5,513 bases of DNA from positions 1 through 5,513 of the forward strand of contig CADCOV010000089.1 of assembly GCA_902803185.1 (NCBI GenBank). The letters run 5' to 3'. How positions within the stretch are numbered: position 1 is the first letter of the stretch; every line of letters starts with the position of its first letter. The notes beneath the pieces were generated by a model. It had not been told where the DNA came from, searched no databases, and worked only from the letters and a program-made list of their open reading frames with translations. Made by a program: the position numbers and the translations under genes. Positions 1 to 5,329 of this stretch are shown here, piece by piece. The DNA is from an uncultured Eubacteriales bacterium (lineage in GTDB: Bacteria; Bacillota; Clostridia; Peptostreptococcales; Anaerovoracaceae).

Positions 1-729
1 CGGAGCGGCGGCGTCTGTTTTGACCTTCCTGCCCTCCGGGAGAACCGGATCCTGGTGAACTACGGCGGTTCCCTGCAGAGCGCCCGCACCATCGCCCATG
101 AGCTGGGCCACGCCTATCACAACCGCTGTCTGGACCGGATCCCGATGATCCTGAGAGACGCGCCTACGCCGATCTGCGAGACCGCCTCCACCATGAACGA
201 GACCCTGTTCGCGGAGGGGTGCCTCGCCCGAAACGCCGGAGACCGGCTGTCCCTGCTGGACGCGGATCTTTCCGGCACGGTGCAGGTGGTCATGGACGTC
301 TACAGCCGCTATCTGTTCGAGGACCGGGTCCTGGCGCTGCGGGCCAAACGGCGGCTGCTGCCGGAGGACCTCTGCCGGCTGATGACAGACGCGCAGAAGG
401 AAGTGTTCGGAGACGCGGTGGATCCTGCCTTCCTGCACCCGTATCTGTGGATGCCGAAGGTCCACTACTACATCCCGCAGTATCACTACTACAACTACCC
501 GTACTACTTCGGACTGCTGTTCTCCAAGGGTCTGTACAGTATGTACAAAAAGGACCCGGAAGGATTCCCGGCCCGCTACCGGGACCTCCTCGCCGCCACC
601 GGCACGAACCGTCTGGAGGAGATCGCCGCCATCGCCGGTGCGGACATCACCACCCAGGCCTTCTGGGACAGCGCCTTCGAAAGCATCGAAGCCAGGGCGG
701 AGGAGTTCTGCAGACTGGCCAAGGCATAG
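1..729 (+). CDS. M3-family oligoendopeptidase (PepF-like), 5'-truncated
   Basis: C-terminal 242 residues of a zinc metallopeptidase that cleaves short oligopeptides, normally in the cytoplasm. The frame is open from base 1, so the start lies outside the window; the GTG at 55 sits inside the conserved core and is not a start. The zinc motif HELGH is at fragment residues 33-37 (bases 97-111). The third zinc ligand is expected at Glu60 in CETAST, followed by the family-like NETL. Near the C-terminus, HYYIPQYHYYNYPYYFG carries the His/Tyr-rich substrate-binding segment usual for M3 enzymes. PepF-like proteins are about 600 residues, so roughly 350 are missing upstream. The RSGGVCF and NYGGS context resembles the PepF/M3 subfamily, but I cannot fix the subfamily from this fragment. 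It converges on the pcp unit and ends at TAG 727-729, just before a hairpin. Confidence 0.93.
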   Translation, partial: RSGGVCFDLPALRENRILVNYGGSLQSARTIAHELGHAYHNRCLDRIPMILRDAPTPICETASTMNETLFAEGCLARNAGDRLSLLDADLSGTVQVVMDVYSRYLFEDRVLALRAKRRLLPEDLCRLMTDAQKEVFGDAVDPAFLHPYLWMPKVHYYIPQYHYYNYPYYFGLLFSKGLYSMYKKDPEGFPARYRDLLAATGTNRLEEIAAIAGADITTQAFWDSAFESIEARAEEFCRLAKA

Positions 730-743
730 AGATCTAACGAAAC

Positions 744-777
744 AGCGGCCCCCGGTCTTGAGACCGGCAGGGCCGCT
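744..777 (+). terminator. Rho-independent-type hairpin, possibly bidirectional
   Basis: AGCGGCCC (744-751) and CCGGTC (752-757) pair with GACCGG (762-767) and GGGCCGCT (770-777). The loop is TTGA and there is a 2-nt CA bulge. On the + strand it is followed by TTCTGTTC, 15 nt after the M3 peptidase stop. On the - strand it is followed by GTTTCGTT, about 60 nt after the pcp stop. It therefore probably ends both convergent units, although both T-tracts are imperfect. Confidence 0.75.
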
Positions 778-839
778 TTCTGTTCAGAGCCCGCCTCTAT
801 GCTGTATCGTTTCTTTTGCCGGCCCGGAGGCCTTCCGCC

Positions 840-1412
840 TCAGCCGATGCTCTCGATGGCGACGGTGAGGGCCGCCGCGATCTCCTCTGCCGTCATCTCG
901 CCGTCCGCCGGCACGTGGATGAAGTCCATCGGCACTTCGCTCCCCTTGAGGTGCTCCAGCACCTGGTACATCACGTCGTTGCAGACGAAGAGCCCCGCCG
1001 ACAGGGAGAGCTCGCCCGGCTTTCCCGCCGCCGCGATGGCCTCCGCCATCTTCCTGGCCGGCAGGGTGGAGAACAAAGCGTTCTCGCCTCCCTCGGAGAT
1101 GACCTCGTCCCGCGGCGCCTGTCCCTCGTTGTCCGGGATCCGGCCGAACCTGAGGTTCAGCGCCACCAGCTCCGGCGTCACCGCACTCTGGCCGCCGGCC
1201 TCACCCAGGCAGATCACCGCGTCCGGCTTGATCTCCTCGATGGCCCCGATGGCGAGGGCGCCGGCCTTCCGGAACACCGTCGGCAGCTTCCTCTTCACCA
1301 GGCGGTAGGCGCCGATCTCCTCCGGCAGTGCGGCCGCCGCCTCCCAGGACATGTTGATGTCTTTGCCGCCGAAGGGCTCAAAGCCCGTGACCAGCAGTGT
1401 CTTTTCTTTCAC
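840..1412 (-). CDS. pcp: Pyroglutamyl-peptidase I (C15 cysteine peptidase)
   Basis: A 190-residue cytosolic enzyme that removes N-terminal pyroglutamate (5-oxoproline) from peptides. The N-terminus LLVTGFEPFGG is the family signature. The catalytic triad is visible: Glu81 in TPELVALN, Cys144 in LFVCNDVMY and His166 in DFIHVP, close to the E81/C144/H168 numbering of characterised enzymes. RIPDNEG (91-97) and FSTLP (114-118) are further family blocks. At 190 residues it is slightly shorter than the usual 200-215, mostly at the C-terminus. The start is GTG (1412-1410), supported by AAGGAG seven nt upstream. It lies 44 nt downstream of the iron-dependent alcohol dehydrogenase on the same strand with no terminator between, so cotranscription is likely. 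The function is consistent with use of peptides alongside the neighbouring M3 peptidase. Confidence 0.95.
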   Translation of the reverse strand: MKEKTLLVTGFEPFGGKDINMSWEAAAALPEEIGAYRLVKRKLPTVFRKAGALAIGAIEEIKPDAVICLGEAGGQSAVTPELVALNLRFGRIPDNEGQAPRDEVISEGGENALFSTLPARKMAEAIAAAGKPGELSLSAGLFVCNDVMYQVLEHLKGSEVPMDFIHVPADGEMTAEEIAAALTVAIESIG

Positions 1413-1419
1413 GGTCTGT

Positions 1420-1425
1420 CTCCTT
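1420..1425 (-). promoter_or_regulatory. Ribosome binding site of pcp
   Basis: AAGGAG on the - strand, seven nt before a GTG codon. This decides the non-ATG start of pcp, because the conserved LLVTGFEPFGG block begins five codons later and no ATG is nearby. Confidence 0.8.
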
Positions 1426-1456
1426 CCCTGTCCTCTATGAATGGTGTGATCTTCCC

Positions 1457-2557
1457 TCAGTGCTCCAGCTCGTAGCAGGCGATCCTCTGCAGCATCGCCT
1501 CGTCCGCCGGCATCGGGGAGAGCTTCGTCTTGCCGCCGGCCATCACCTCGCTGACCGCGATGGCGAGGGCCTCCCGGAGCGTCTCCGGATCCGCCTCCAC
1601 CTCGCCGCAGGCGCCGTGATAGACCGCCCGGAAATCCTCGAGATCCTTAAAGCCCGCCGTCTTCAGGAGGTAGTCCCTGTCCGCCGCCGGCGCCTCCGTG
1701 AGGTATCCGGCGGTGAAGTAGGCCGTGGCCTTGCCGTGGGGCACGTGGAGCCTGGTGGTCAGCGCGTAGCTCAGGCCGTGGGGCAGGACCGTGGAGGTCT
1801 GGGCGATCGCCATGCCCCCGTAGGTGGAAGCCCGCATCATGTTGAGGAAGTCCTCCTCTTCCGGCGCCTTCTCGCCCCGGATCACCGGCTGGGAGAGGGC
1901 CCAGGTCTTGAGGCCCGCCTCCACGCACATCCTGCTGTACGGCGTCGCCGTGACGTTCAGGTAGCTCTCGAACAGGTGGGTCAGGGCGTCGAAGGCGGTG
2001 TTCGCCAGCACCTTGAGAGGCGCGGACGCCAGATACTTCCCGTCGATCAAAGCCAGATCCGGGAAAAGCTGGTGAGGGATCGCCTTCTTGACGCCGGTCT
2101 CCCGGTTGGTCAGCACCGACACCGGGGTCACCTCCGAACCGGTGCCGCAGGTGGTCGGCACCGCCACGATCGGCAGCGCCGCGCTGTCGCCGGCCTCATA
2201 GAGGAGCTCGCTGCCCCGTTCCGGATGGGCCAGCAGCAGGGCGATGGCCTTCGCCGCGTCCATCGGGGAGCCGCCGCCCACGCCGATGACGAAATCCGCC
2301 CCTTCAGCCTGGCCCAGCTCCCGGGCCTTCATCACCGTATCCACGGACGGGTTCTCCTCCACCTCGTTGAAGTGGCACCAGGCCACCCCTGCGCTGTCCA
2401 GGGCCGCGGTCACGTCCGCCAGGGACCCGTTGGCCTCTGCGGAATGCCGCCCCGTCACGATCAAAGCCTTCTCGCCGAAGGCCTTAAGGTCCGCCGCGTG
2501 GTTCATCACCGCGTTCGGCTCTTCATATACTTCTACAGGCATATAGAACTTTGCCAT
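1457..2557 (-). CDS. Iron-containing (group III) alcohol dehydrogenase
   Basis: A 366-residue cytosolic NAD(P)-dependent dehydrogenase of the Fe-ADH family, which interconverts alcohols and aldehydes or ketones. The N-terminal nucleotide-binding half carries GGGSPMD (94-100) and PTTCGTGSEVT (134-144). The C-terminal half holds the metal site: Asp190 and His194 in FDALTH, His260 in LPHG and His274 in VPHGKA. The spacing matches FucO-type enzymes (D, +4 H, then two His 14 apart), so all four ligands are intact. The length is slightly below the usual 380-390. The ATG start follows a strong GGAGG with six intervening nt. It is first of a two-gene unit with pcp; the upstream region holds two palindromic repeats. 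The natural substrate (ethanol, butanol, propanediol, lactaldehyde or another) cannot be told from sequence alone. Confidence 0.94.
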   Translation of the reverse strand: MAKFYMPVEVYEEPNAVMNHAADLKAFGEKALIVTGRHSAEANGSLADVTAALDSAGVAWCHFNEVEENPSVDTVMKARELGQAEGADFVIGVGGGSPMDAAKAIALLLAHPERGSELLYEAGDSAALPIVAVPTTCGTGSEVTPVSVLTNRETGVKKAIPHQLFPDLALIDGKYLASAPLKVLANTAFDALTHLFESYLNVTATPYSRMCVEAGLKTWALSQPVIRGEKAPEEEDFLNMMRASTYGGMAIAQTSTVLPHGLSYALTTRLHVPHGKATAYFTAGYLTEAPAADRDYLLKTAGFKDLEDFRAVYHGACGEVEADPETLREALAIAVSEVMAGGKTKLSPMPADEAMLQRIACYELEH

Positions 2558-2631
2558 ATCGCACCTCCGTTATTATATCTGCCCCCATCTTACCACACTT
2601 TGAGGCGGTTTTCATCCCCGGCGCGCGGGGG

Positions 2632-2708
2632 CGATTTGTCGCAGAACTTGAAAAAGGGGCGTTTTGAGATAACAAATGAAGCCAAAACGTGATCCTGCGA
2701 CAAATGCC
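2632..2708. repeat. 77-bp nested-palindrome repeat, copy 1
   Basis: An intergenic element with terminal inverted repeats ATTTGTCGCAG (2634-2644) and CTGCGACAAAT (2695-2705), a perfect 11-bp match. An inner inverted repeat, CGTTTTG (2660-2666) and CAAAACG (2683-2689), surrounds a 16-nt loop. It matches copy 2 at 72 of 77 positions at an offset of 93 bp. The similarity stops sharply at both ends, so this is a defined unit. No transposase is seen. It could be a REP/MITE-like dispersed element or a structured RNA; the sequence does not settle which. Confidence 0.85.
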
Positions 2709-2724
2709 TGCCGACGCTCGCCGC

Positions 2725-2801
2725 CGATCTGTCGCAGGACTTGAAAAAGGGGCGTTTTGAGATAACAAATGAAGGCAAAACGCGCTCCTGCGACAAATGC
2801 C
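2725..2801. repeat. 77-bp nested-palindrome repeat, copy 2
   Basis: Second copy in the same orientation, 16 bp after copy 1. The terminal arms ATCTGTCGCAGGA (2727-2739) and TCCTGCGACAAAT (2786-2798) pair at 12 of 13 positions. The inner arms are extended to GCGTTTTG (2752-2759) and CAAAACGC (2776-2783), a perfect 8 bp. The central stretch CTTGAAAAAGGGGCG and the loop are identical to copy 1. Confidence 0.85.
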
Positions 2802-2812
2802 GTCCTGCACAC

Positions 2813-2839
2813 AAAAAGACGCAGCCCGCAGGCTGCGCC
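2813..2839 (-). terminator. Rho-independent terminator of the two-domain lipoprotein gene
   Basis: On the - strand GGCGCAGCC (2839-2831), loop TGCG, GGCTGCGTC (2826-2818) forms a 9-bp stem with one G-U pair. It is followed directly by TTTTTGTGTG. It lies 14 nt beyond the lipoprotein stop codon and separates this gene from the repeats and the alcohol dehydrogenase unit. Confidence 0.92.
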
Positions 2840-2852
2840 TTTCATCCTTTTG

Positions 2853-3809
2853 TTATGCCGCCGGCTTCAGCGACGCGGAGTCGAAGGTCAGGGTGTAATC
2901 GATCTCGTGCGGCGTGCTCATGGCGGTGGTGTCCGCGGCGATCGCCATCGGGCGGTCAAAGACGGAGACCGGGATCTCGAAGGTGGAGTTGCCCTCCTCG
3001 TTCACCGGGAGGTACTTCTCGCCGTTCACCAGCATGTAGTCGTAGTTCGGGGAGCTGAACTCGATGGTGGCGGTGCAGGTGCCGTCCGCAAAGACGATCT
3101 TCGTCGGCGTGGTGACGGTCGTCTTGCCGGTGCCGCCCGCGAAGGCCACTTCCACCGTGTACTCGCCGTCCGCCATCGCCAGGTCCGCCGGCGTGGTCAG
3201 GACGCCCTCCTTGAAGGCTTCCAAAGGCAGGCTGTCGGCACGGAAGAGCAGGGTGCGGTCATACCAGAGCTGCTTCTTGACGCTCAGAGCCGCACAGCTG
3301 ACCGGCGCGTCCAAGGCGTCGATCGGCAGGACGAAGGTCCTGAAACCGTTCTCCTCGTCTCCCAGCGGGATCCAATCCGCCTCGGACGCAGCCGCCGCCT
3401 CTTCCGCAGTGCCGGCGTACATATGGCTGTAAGCCTCGCTCGTCATCATCAGAAGGGCCTGCATCTTGCCATCCTGGACCACCAGCTTGATCACAGGGAC
3501 CTTGAACATCGAAGAGCTGGATTTCATGTTGATCTCGTAAGTGCCGTCCACCAGCTGGTCCGCGGTGACCGGGACCATGCCCTCCTCCACCACGTCTTCC
3601 ACCGCAGTCATGTCATCCGACGTGGCGACGCCGGTGCCGGACGGCTCCTCGCCCTGTTCTTCTTCCTCGGTCTCCTCCTGGGTCTCCTGCGTTTCCTCCT
3701 GGGTCTCTCCCTCGGCAGCGTCATCCTTGCTTCCGCAGGCGGAGAGCATGGAGAGAGCCAGGACGAGGCACAGCAGCACCGCTGTCAGTCTGATTTTCTT
3801 GGATGCCAT
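2853..3809 (-). CDS. Lipoprotein with two tandem related domains, function unknown
   Basis: A 318-residue exported lipoprotein. A basic N-terminus (MASKKIR) and hydrophobic stretch lead to the lipobox LSAC, with lipidated Cys25. Residues 30-57 are a Glu/Gln/Thr-rich tether. Two domains of about 105 residues follow (88-195 and 213-314) and align with each other. Both open with DGxY, then have a VxDGK or FADGT turn, a SxxYxxMY or SPNYDYM segment, a WIPL or YLPVN strand, a LPIDALD or IPVSVFD block, and close with LLFRADSL or LTFDSASL. Cys172 and WYDR (182-185) occur only in the first domain. I recognise no named family or enzyme motif. Its place directly after a lipoprotein CbiK suggests a surface role with metal, heme or corrinoid ligands, by context only. 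Start chosen at 3809 because AAAGGAAA precedes it and the signal peptide begins there. Confidence 0.85.
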   Translation of the reverse strand: MASKKIRLTAVLLCLVLALSMLSACGSKDDAAEGETQEETQETQEETEEEEQGEEPSGTGVATSDDMTAVEDVVEEGMVPVTADQLVDGTYEINMKSSSSMFKVPVIKLVVQDGKMQALLMMTSEAYSHMYAGTAEEAAAASEADWIPLGDEENGFRTFVLPIDALDAPVSCAALSVKKQLWYDRTLLFRADSLPLEAFKEGVLTTPADLAMADGEYTVEVAFAGGTGKTTVTTPTKIVFADGTCTATIEFSSPNYDYMLVNGEKYLPVNEEGNSTFEIPVSVFDRPMAIAADTTAMSTPHEIDYTLTFDSASLKPAA

Positions 3810-3814
3810 CAAAG

Positions 3815-3822
3815 TTTCCTTT
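3815..3822 (-). promoter_or_regulatory. Ribosome binding site of the two-domain lipoprotein
   Basis: AAAGGAAA on the - strand, five nt before the ATG at 3809. It fixes the start ten codons inside the longest open frame, whose upstream ATG lies within a stem-loop arm and has no such site. Confidence 0.7.
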
Positions 3823-3830
3823 CTGCCGAA

Positions 3831-3865
3831 ATGCAGCATGCCCGGATCACTCCGGGATGCTGCAT
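3831..3865 (-). promoter_or_regulatory. Strong stem-loop in the lipoprotein leader
   Basis: On the - strand ATGCAGCAT plus CCCGGA pair with TCCGGG plus ATGCTGCAT: 15 bp with one bulged C and a GTGA (GNRA-type) loop. It ends nine nt before the AAAGGAAA ribosome binding site. On the - strand it is followed by TTCGGC rather than a U-run, so it is a poor terminator for cbiK. An mRNA-stabilising or regulatory 5' structure, or an operator, is more likely. Confidence 0.65.
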
Positions 3866-3887
3866 CTCTCTTTTCGTAATTAAGGTG

Positions 3888-3896
3888 ATTATAACA
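3888..3896 (-). promoter_or_regulatory. Extended -10 promoter for the two-domain lipoprotein
   Basis: TGTTATAAT on the - strand is a perfect extended -10 (TGN plus TATAAT), 12 nt after the cbiK stop codon. No good -35 is found at 16-18 bp, as is common for extended -10 promoters. The predicted start near 3881 gives a leader of about 70 nt containing the stem-loop. The gene may therefore be expressed without cbiK. Confidence 0.55.
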
Positions 3897-3908
3897 GAAT
3901 TGCTGTCA

Positions 3909-4922
3909 TCAGCCGAGCTGTGCAACGGCGGCCTTCGCGTGCTCGACCAGCAGGTTCTGGATGCCTTCCAGCTGGCCAAGGCCTTCCACGACAGTGGTGA
4001 CCTCGAAACCGGCCTTGGTGAACCCATCCTTCCAGGAACCTTCCTCGTCACCGGCCATGTCGTTGTTGGCGTGGTCGCCGGCAACGATCATCAGCGGACG
4101 GAGAACGACCTTCGTGTAGCCGGCTTCCTTGACCGCGGCGATGACATCCTCCAGGGACGGGGTCGCCTCGACGGTGCCGATGAAGTAGTGATCAAAACCA
4201 TCAGCGGTCAGCATGTCCTGCATCTTCGCATAGACGGCGTTGGACTCGGCCTCGGTGCCGTGTCCCATGAAGACGATCGCGGTGTCATCGTCGACCAGGT
4301 CAGCGGTGGCATCGGTGATGATCTTCTCGACGGCCTTGAAGTCCTCATCGGTGTCGAGGATGTTCTTGCCGATGACGACCTTCTCGAAGGAATCGGAATA
4401 CTTGGCGATCTCATCGAGGATGTCGTTGTACTCAAGACCGGCCATCAGGTGGGTCGGCTGCACGACCAGGTTCTTGACGTTGTTCGCGACAGCGCGGTCA
4501 AGGGCCTCGGTCAGGTTATCGATCACTTCGCCGTCTCTGGACTTGACGTGGTCGATGATGATCTGGCTGGTGAAAGCTCTGCGGACGCTCATTTCCGGGA
4601 ACGCGTTCTTCATAGCGTTCTCGATGGCGCCGATGGTCAGACGACGGCTGTCGTTGTAGCTGGTGCCGAAGCTGACGACCAGGAGCTCGGTCTCACCGAT
4701 CTCGTCCTGGTTCAGAGGATCGTCCAGGGACGCGTCTCCGGTCTCATAGTTCTCCTCGTCCTCTTCGCCCTCTGCAGGCTCCTCAGACTGTTCTTCCTCT
4801 TCCTGCTGCTCCTCGGCTTCTGTGTCCTCCGCCGGAGCCGGCTCTTCCTTCTTGCTGCAGCCGGCCATCAGCATCATGACCATTGCCAGAGCGAGAACAG
4901 TTGCCAAAACTCTCTTCTTCAT
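3909..4922 (-). CDS. cbiK: Extracytoplasmic sirohydrochlorin cobaltochelatase (lipoprotein CbiK)
   Basis: A 337-residue class II chelatase; family members insert Co2+ into sirohydrochlorin in the anaerobic cobalamin pathway. MKKR and a hydrophobic stretch end in LMAGC, making Cys22 the likely lipidation site. A very Glu-rich tether fills residues 25-75. The chelatase domain starts at ELLVVSFGTSYND (79-91), with RAFTSQIII (115-123), PTHLMAGLEY (156-165), VFMGHG (217-222) and AGDHANNDMAGD (281-292). His221 and His284 match the two metal-binding histidines of Salmonella CbiK (H145, H207), and Glu164 is also conserved. The catalytic core is therefore intact, while the cytosolic enzyme has no signal peptide. 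Periplasmic CbiK is known in Desulfovibrio. The start at 4922 is set by AAGGAGGA and the signal peptide. A cobalamin riboswitch and terminator precede it. Whether its substrate outside the cell is sirohydrochlorin or another tetrapyrrole is open. Confidence 0.93.
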   Translation of the reverse strand: MKKRVLATVLALAMVMMLMAGCSKKEEPAPAEDTEAEEQQEEEEQSEEPAEGEEDEENYETGDASLDDPLNQDEIGETELLVVSFGTSYNDSRRLTIGAIENAMKNAFPEMSVRRAFTSQIIIDHVKSRDGEVIDNLTEALDRAVANNVKNLVVQPTHLMAGLEYNDILDEIAKYSDSFEKVVIGKNILDTDEDFKAVEKIITDATADLVDDDTAIVFMGHGTEAESNAVYAKMQDMLTADGFDHYFIGTVEATPSLEDVIAAVKEAGYTKVVLRPLMIVAGDHANNDMAGDEEGSWKDGFTKAGFEVTTVVEGLGQLEGIQNLLVEHAKAAVAQLG

Positions 4923-4930
4923 TTTGGGTT

Positions 4931-4938
4931 TCCTCCTT
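4931..4938 (-). promoter_or_regulatory. Ribosome binding site of cbiK
   Basis: AAGGAGGA on the - strand, eight nt before the ATG at 4922. It fixes the start. The same frame stays open much further upstream, but only by reading through the terminator and the riboswitch. Confidence 0.85.
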
Positions 4939-4966
4939 CTTTCATTTGTCCGTCCGGCCGTCTTCG

Positions 4967-4981
4967 CGGTCCGGCGGACCG
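4967..4981 (-). other. Small GC-rich hairpin between terminator and cbiK start
   Basis: CGGTCC and GGACCG pair (6 bp) around a 3-nt loop in the leader. It lies about 28 nt upstream of the ribosome binding site. No specific role can be assigned. Confidence 0.35.
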
Positions 4982-4988
4982 GTTTCCT

Positions 4989-5087
4989 GGAACGTCCCCC
5001 GGCTCCCTGATTGGAGTCACGGGATAAAAAAGACCCTGCCACAGGGGCAGGGGAAATCTTCCGTACATCAAAAGAAGCGGACGTTCC
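4989..5087 (-). repeat. 9-bp inverted repeat flanking the attenuator terminator
   Basis: On the - strand GGAACGTCC (5087-5079) lies upstream of the terminator and its exact complement GGACGTTCC (4997-4989) lies downstream. Pairing would enclose the terminator hairpin in a long-range helix that can form only in read-through transcripts. Confidence 0.6.
5026..5052 (-). terminator. Attenuator terminator of the cobalamin riboswitch
   Basis: On the - strand CCCTGCC (5052-5046), a 5-nt loop CCTGT and GGCAGGG (5040-5034) form a 7-bp GC-rich stem, followed by TC and six T. It lies between the riboswitch and the cbiK start, so B12 control is probably by premature termination of transcription. Confidence 0.9.
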
Positions 5088-5107
5088 GAGCCAAAACCTC
5101 GTGGCCT

Positions 5108-5127
5108 CAGATCCCTCATGGGATCTG
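5108..5127 (-). promoter_or_regulatory. Hairpin 3' of the riboswitch core, probable P13
   Basis: CAGATCCC and GGGATCTG form a perfect 8-bp stem with loop ATGA on the - strand, starting just past the 3' end of the aptamer's closing stem. The loop region CCCATGAGG (5122-5114) is exactly complementary to CCTCATGGG (5197-5189) in the aptamer. This is the arrangement expected of the L5-L13 kissing loop of cobalamin riboswitches. Confidence 0.65.
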
Positions 5128-5133
5128 CGTTCC

Positions 5134-5297
5134 TGACCAGGCGGCAGGTCTCCTGACTTACGGATCAGGGCTCCGGCAGCCTTCCCGGCCCATGAGGCCA
5201 GTGGCGCGTTTGCCGTCGCTCCCCGCATACAGTGACGAGATCGTTCAGGATTTTCACCTGATTCCCTATTCTCCCTCCTCGGAGGACACCGCGGTCA
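5134..5297 (-). ncRNA. Cobalamin (B12) riboswitch
   Basis: An aptamer of about 164 nt upstream of cbiK. On the - strand, in order, are GGAGAATAGGGAA (5274-5262), GGTGAAAATCC (5258-5248), GTCACTGT (5236-5229), GCCACTG (5205-5199), GGGAAGG (5186-5180) and a perfect B12 box AAGTCAGGAGACCTGCC (5159-5143). The ends close into a basal stem: TGACC and GCGG (5297-5289) pair with CCGC and GGTCA (5144-5134), with a CT bulge. Each conserved block is in the family's order and spacing. The following terminator implies that cobalamin binding turns cbiK off. The P2 hairpin (CCTCC/GGAGG) is very short. Confidence 0.97.
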
Positions 5298-5329
5298 TAT
5301 ATAGCTTTTTGTTTCATTCCAACGTTACA

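Noticed and set aside
821..837. GGCC-rich small hairpin just after the pcp stop
   Set aside because: On the - strand it is followed by GGCAAAAG rather than a U-run, so it is not a terminator; the hairpin at 744-777 is the better candidate.
2572..2577. Perfect TATAAT on the - strand just before the alcohol dehydrogenase
   Set aside because: It sits so close to the GGAGG that transcription would start inside the ribosome binding site, and the hexamer 17 bp upstream is AAGTGT. The true promoter is unresolved.
1397..2692. Long + strand open frame (431 codons) opposite the alcohol dehydrogenase
   Set aside because: Its translation is rich in Arg, His and Gly and matches no family, while the opposite strand encodes a full Fe-ADH with all metal ligands. 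It is an antisense shadow of GC-rich coding DNA.
2632..2801. Possible CRISPR array
   Set aside because: Only two units of 77 bp with a 16-bp gap, strong nested palindromes and no cas genes.
2523..2845. Small - strand open frames over the 77-bp repeats, with a repeated peptide such as LHLLSQNAPFSS
   Set aside because: The peptide repetition follows from the DNA repeat. The frames differ between candidates, start in the terminator region and overlap the alcohol dehydrogenase start.
2853..3809. NEAT-type heme-binding domains in the two-domain lipoprotein
   Set aside because: The SSSSM and YxxMY segments are loosely reminiscent, but I could not line up the conserved NEAT heme motif, so the family is left open.
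3810..3839. Upstream ATG start for the two-domain lipoprotein (ten extra residues)
   Set aside because: It lies in the leader stem-loop without a ribosome binding site and would put extra residues before the typical MASKKIR signal start.
2769..5027. Very long + strand open frame (752 codons)
   Set aside because: It runs antisense through the terminator, both lipoprotein genes and the leader. The - strand has recognisable signal peptides, a CbiK domain and ribosome binding sites, so this frame is spurious.
4923..5228. 102-codon N-terminal extension of cbiK
   Set aside because: It would translate the riboswitch and the terminator. The ATG at 4922 has AAGGAGGA and begins a proper lipoprotein signal peptide.
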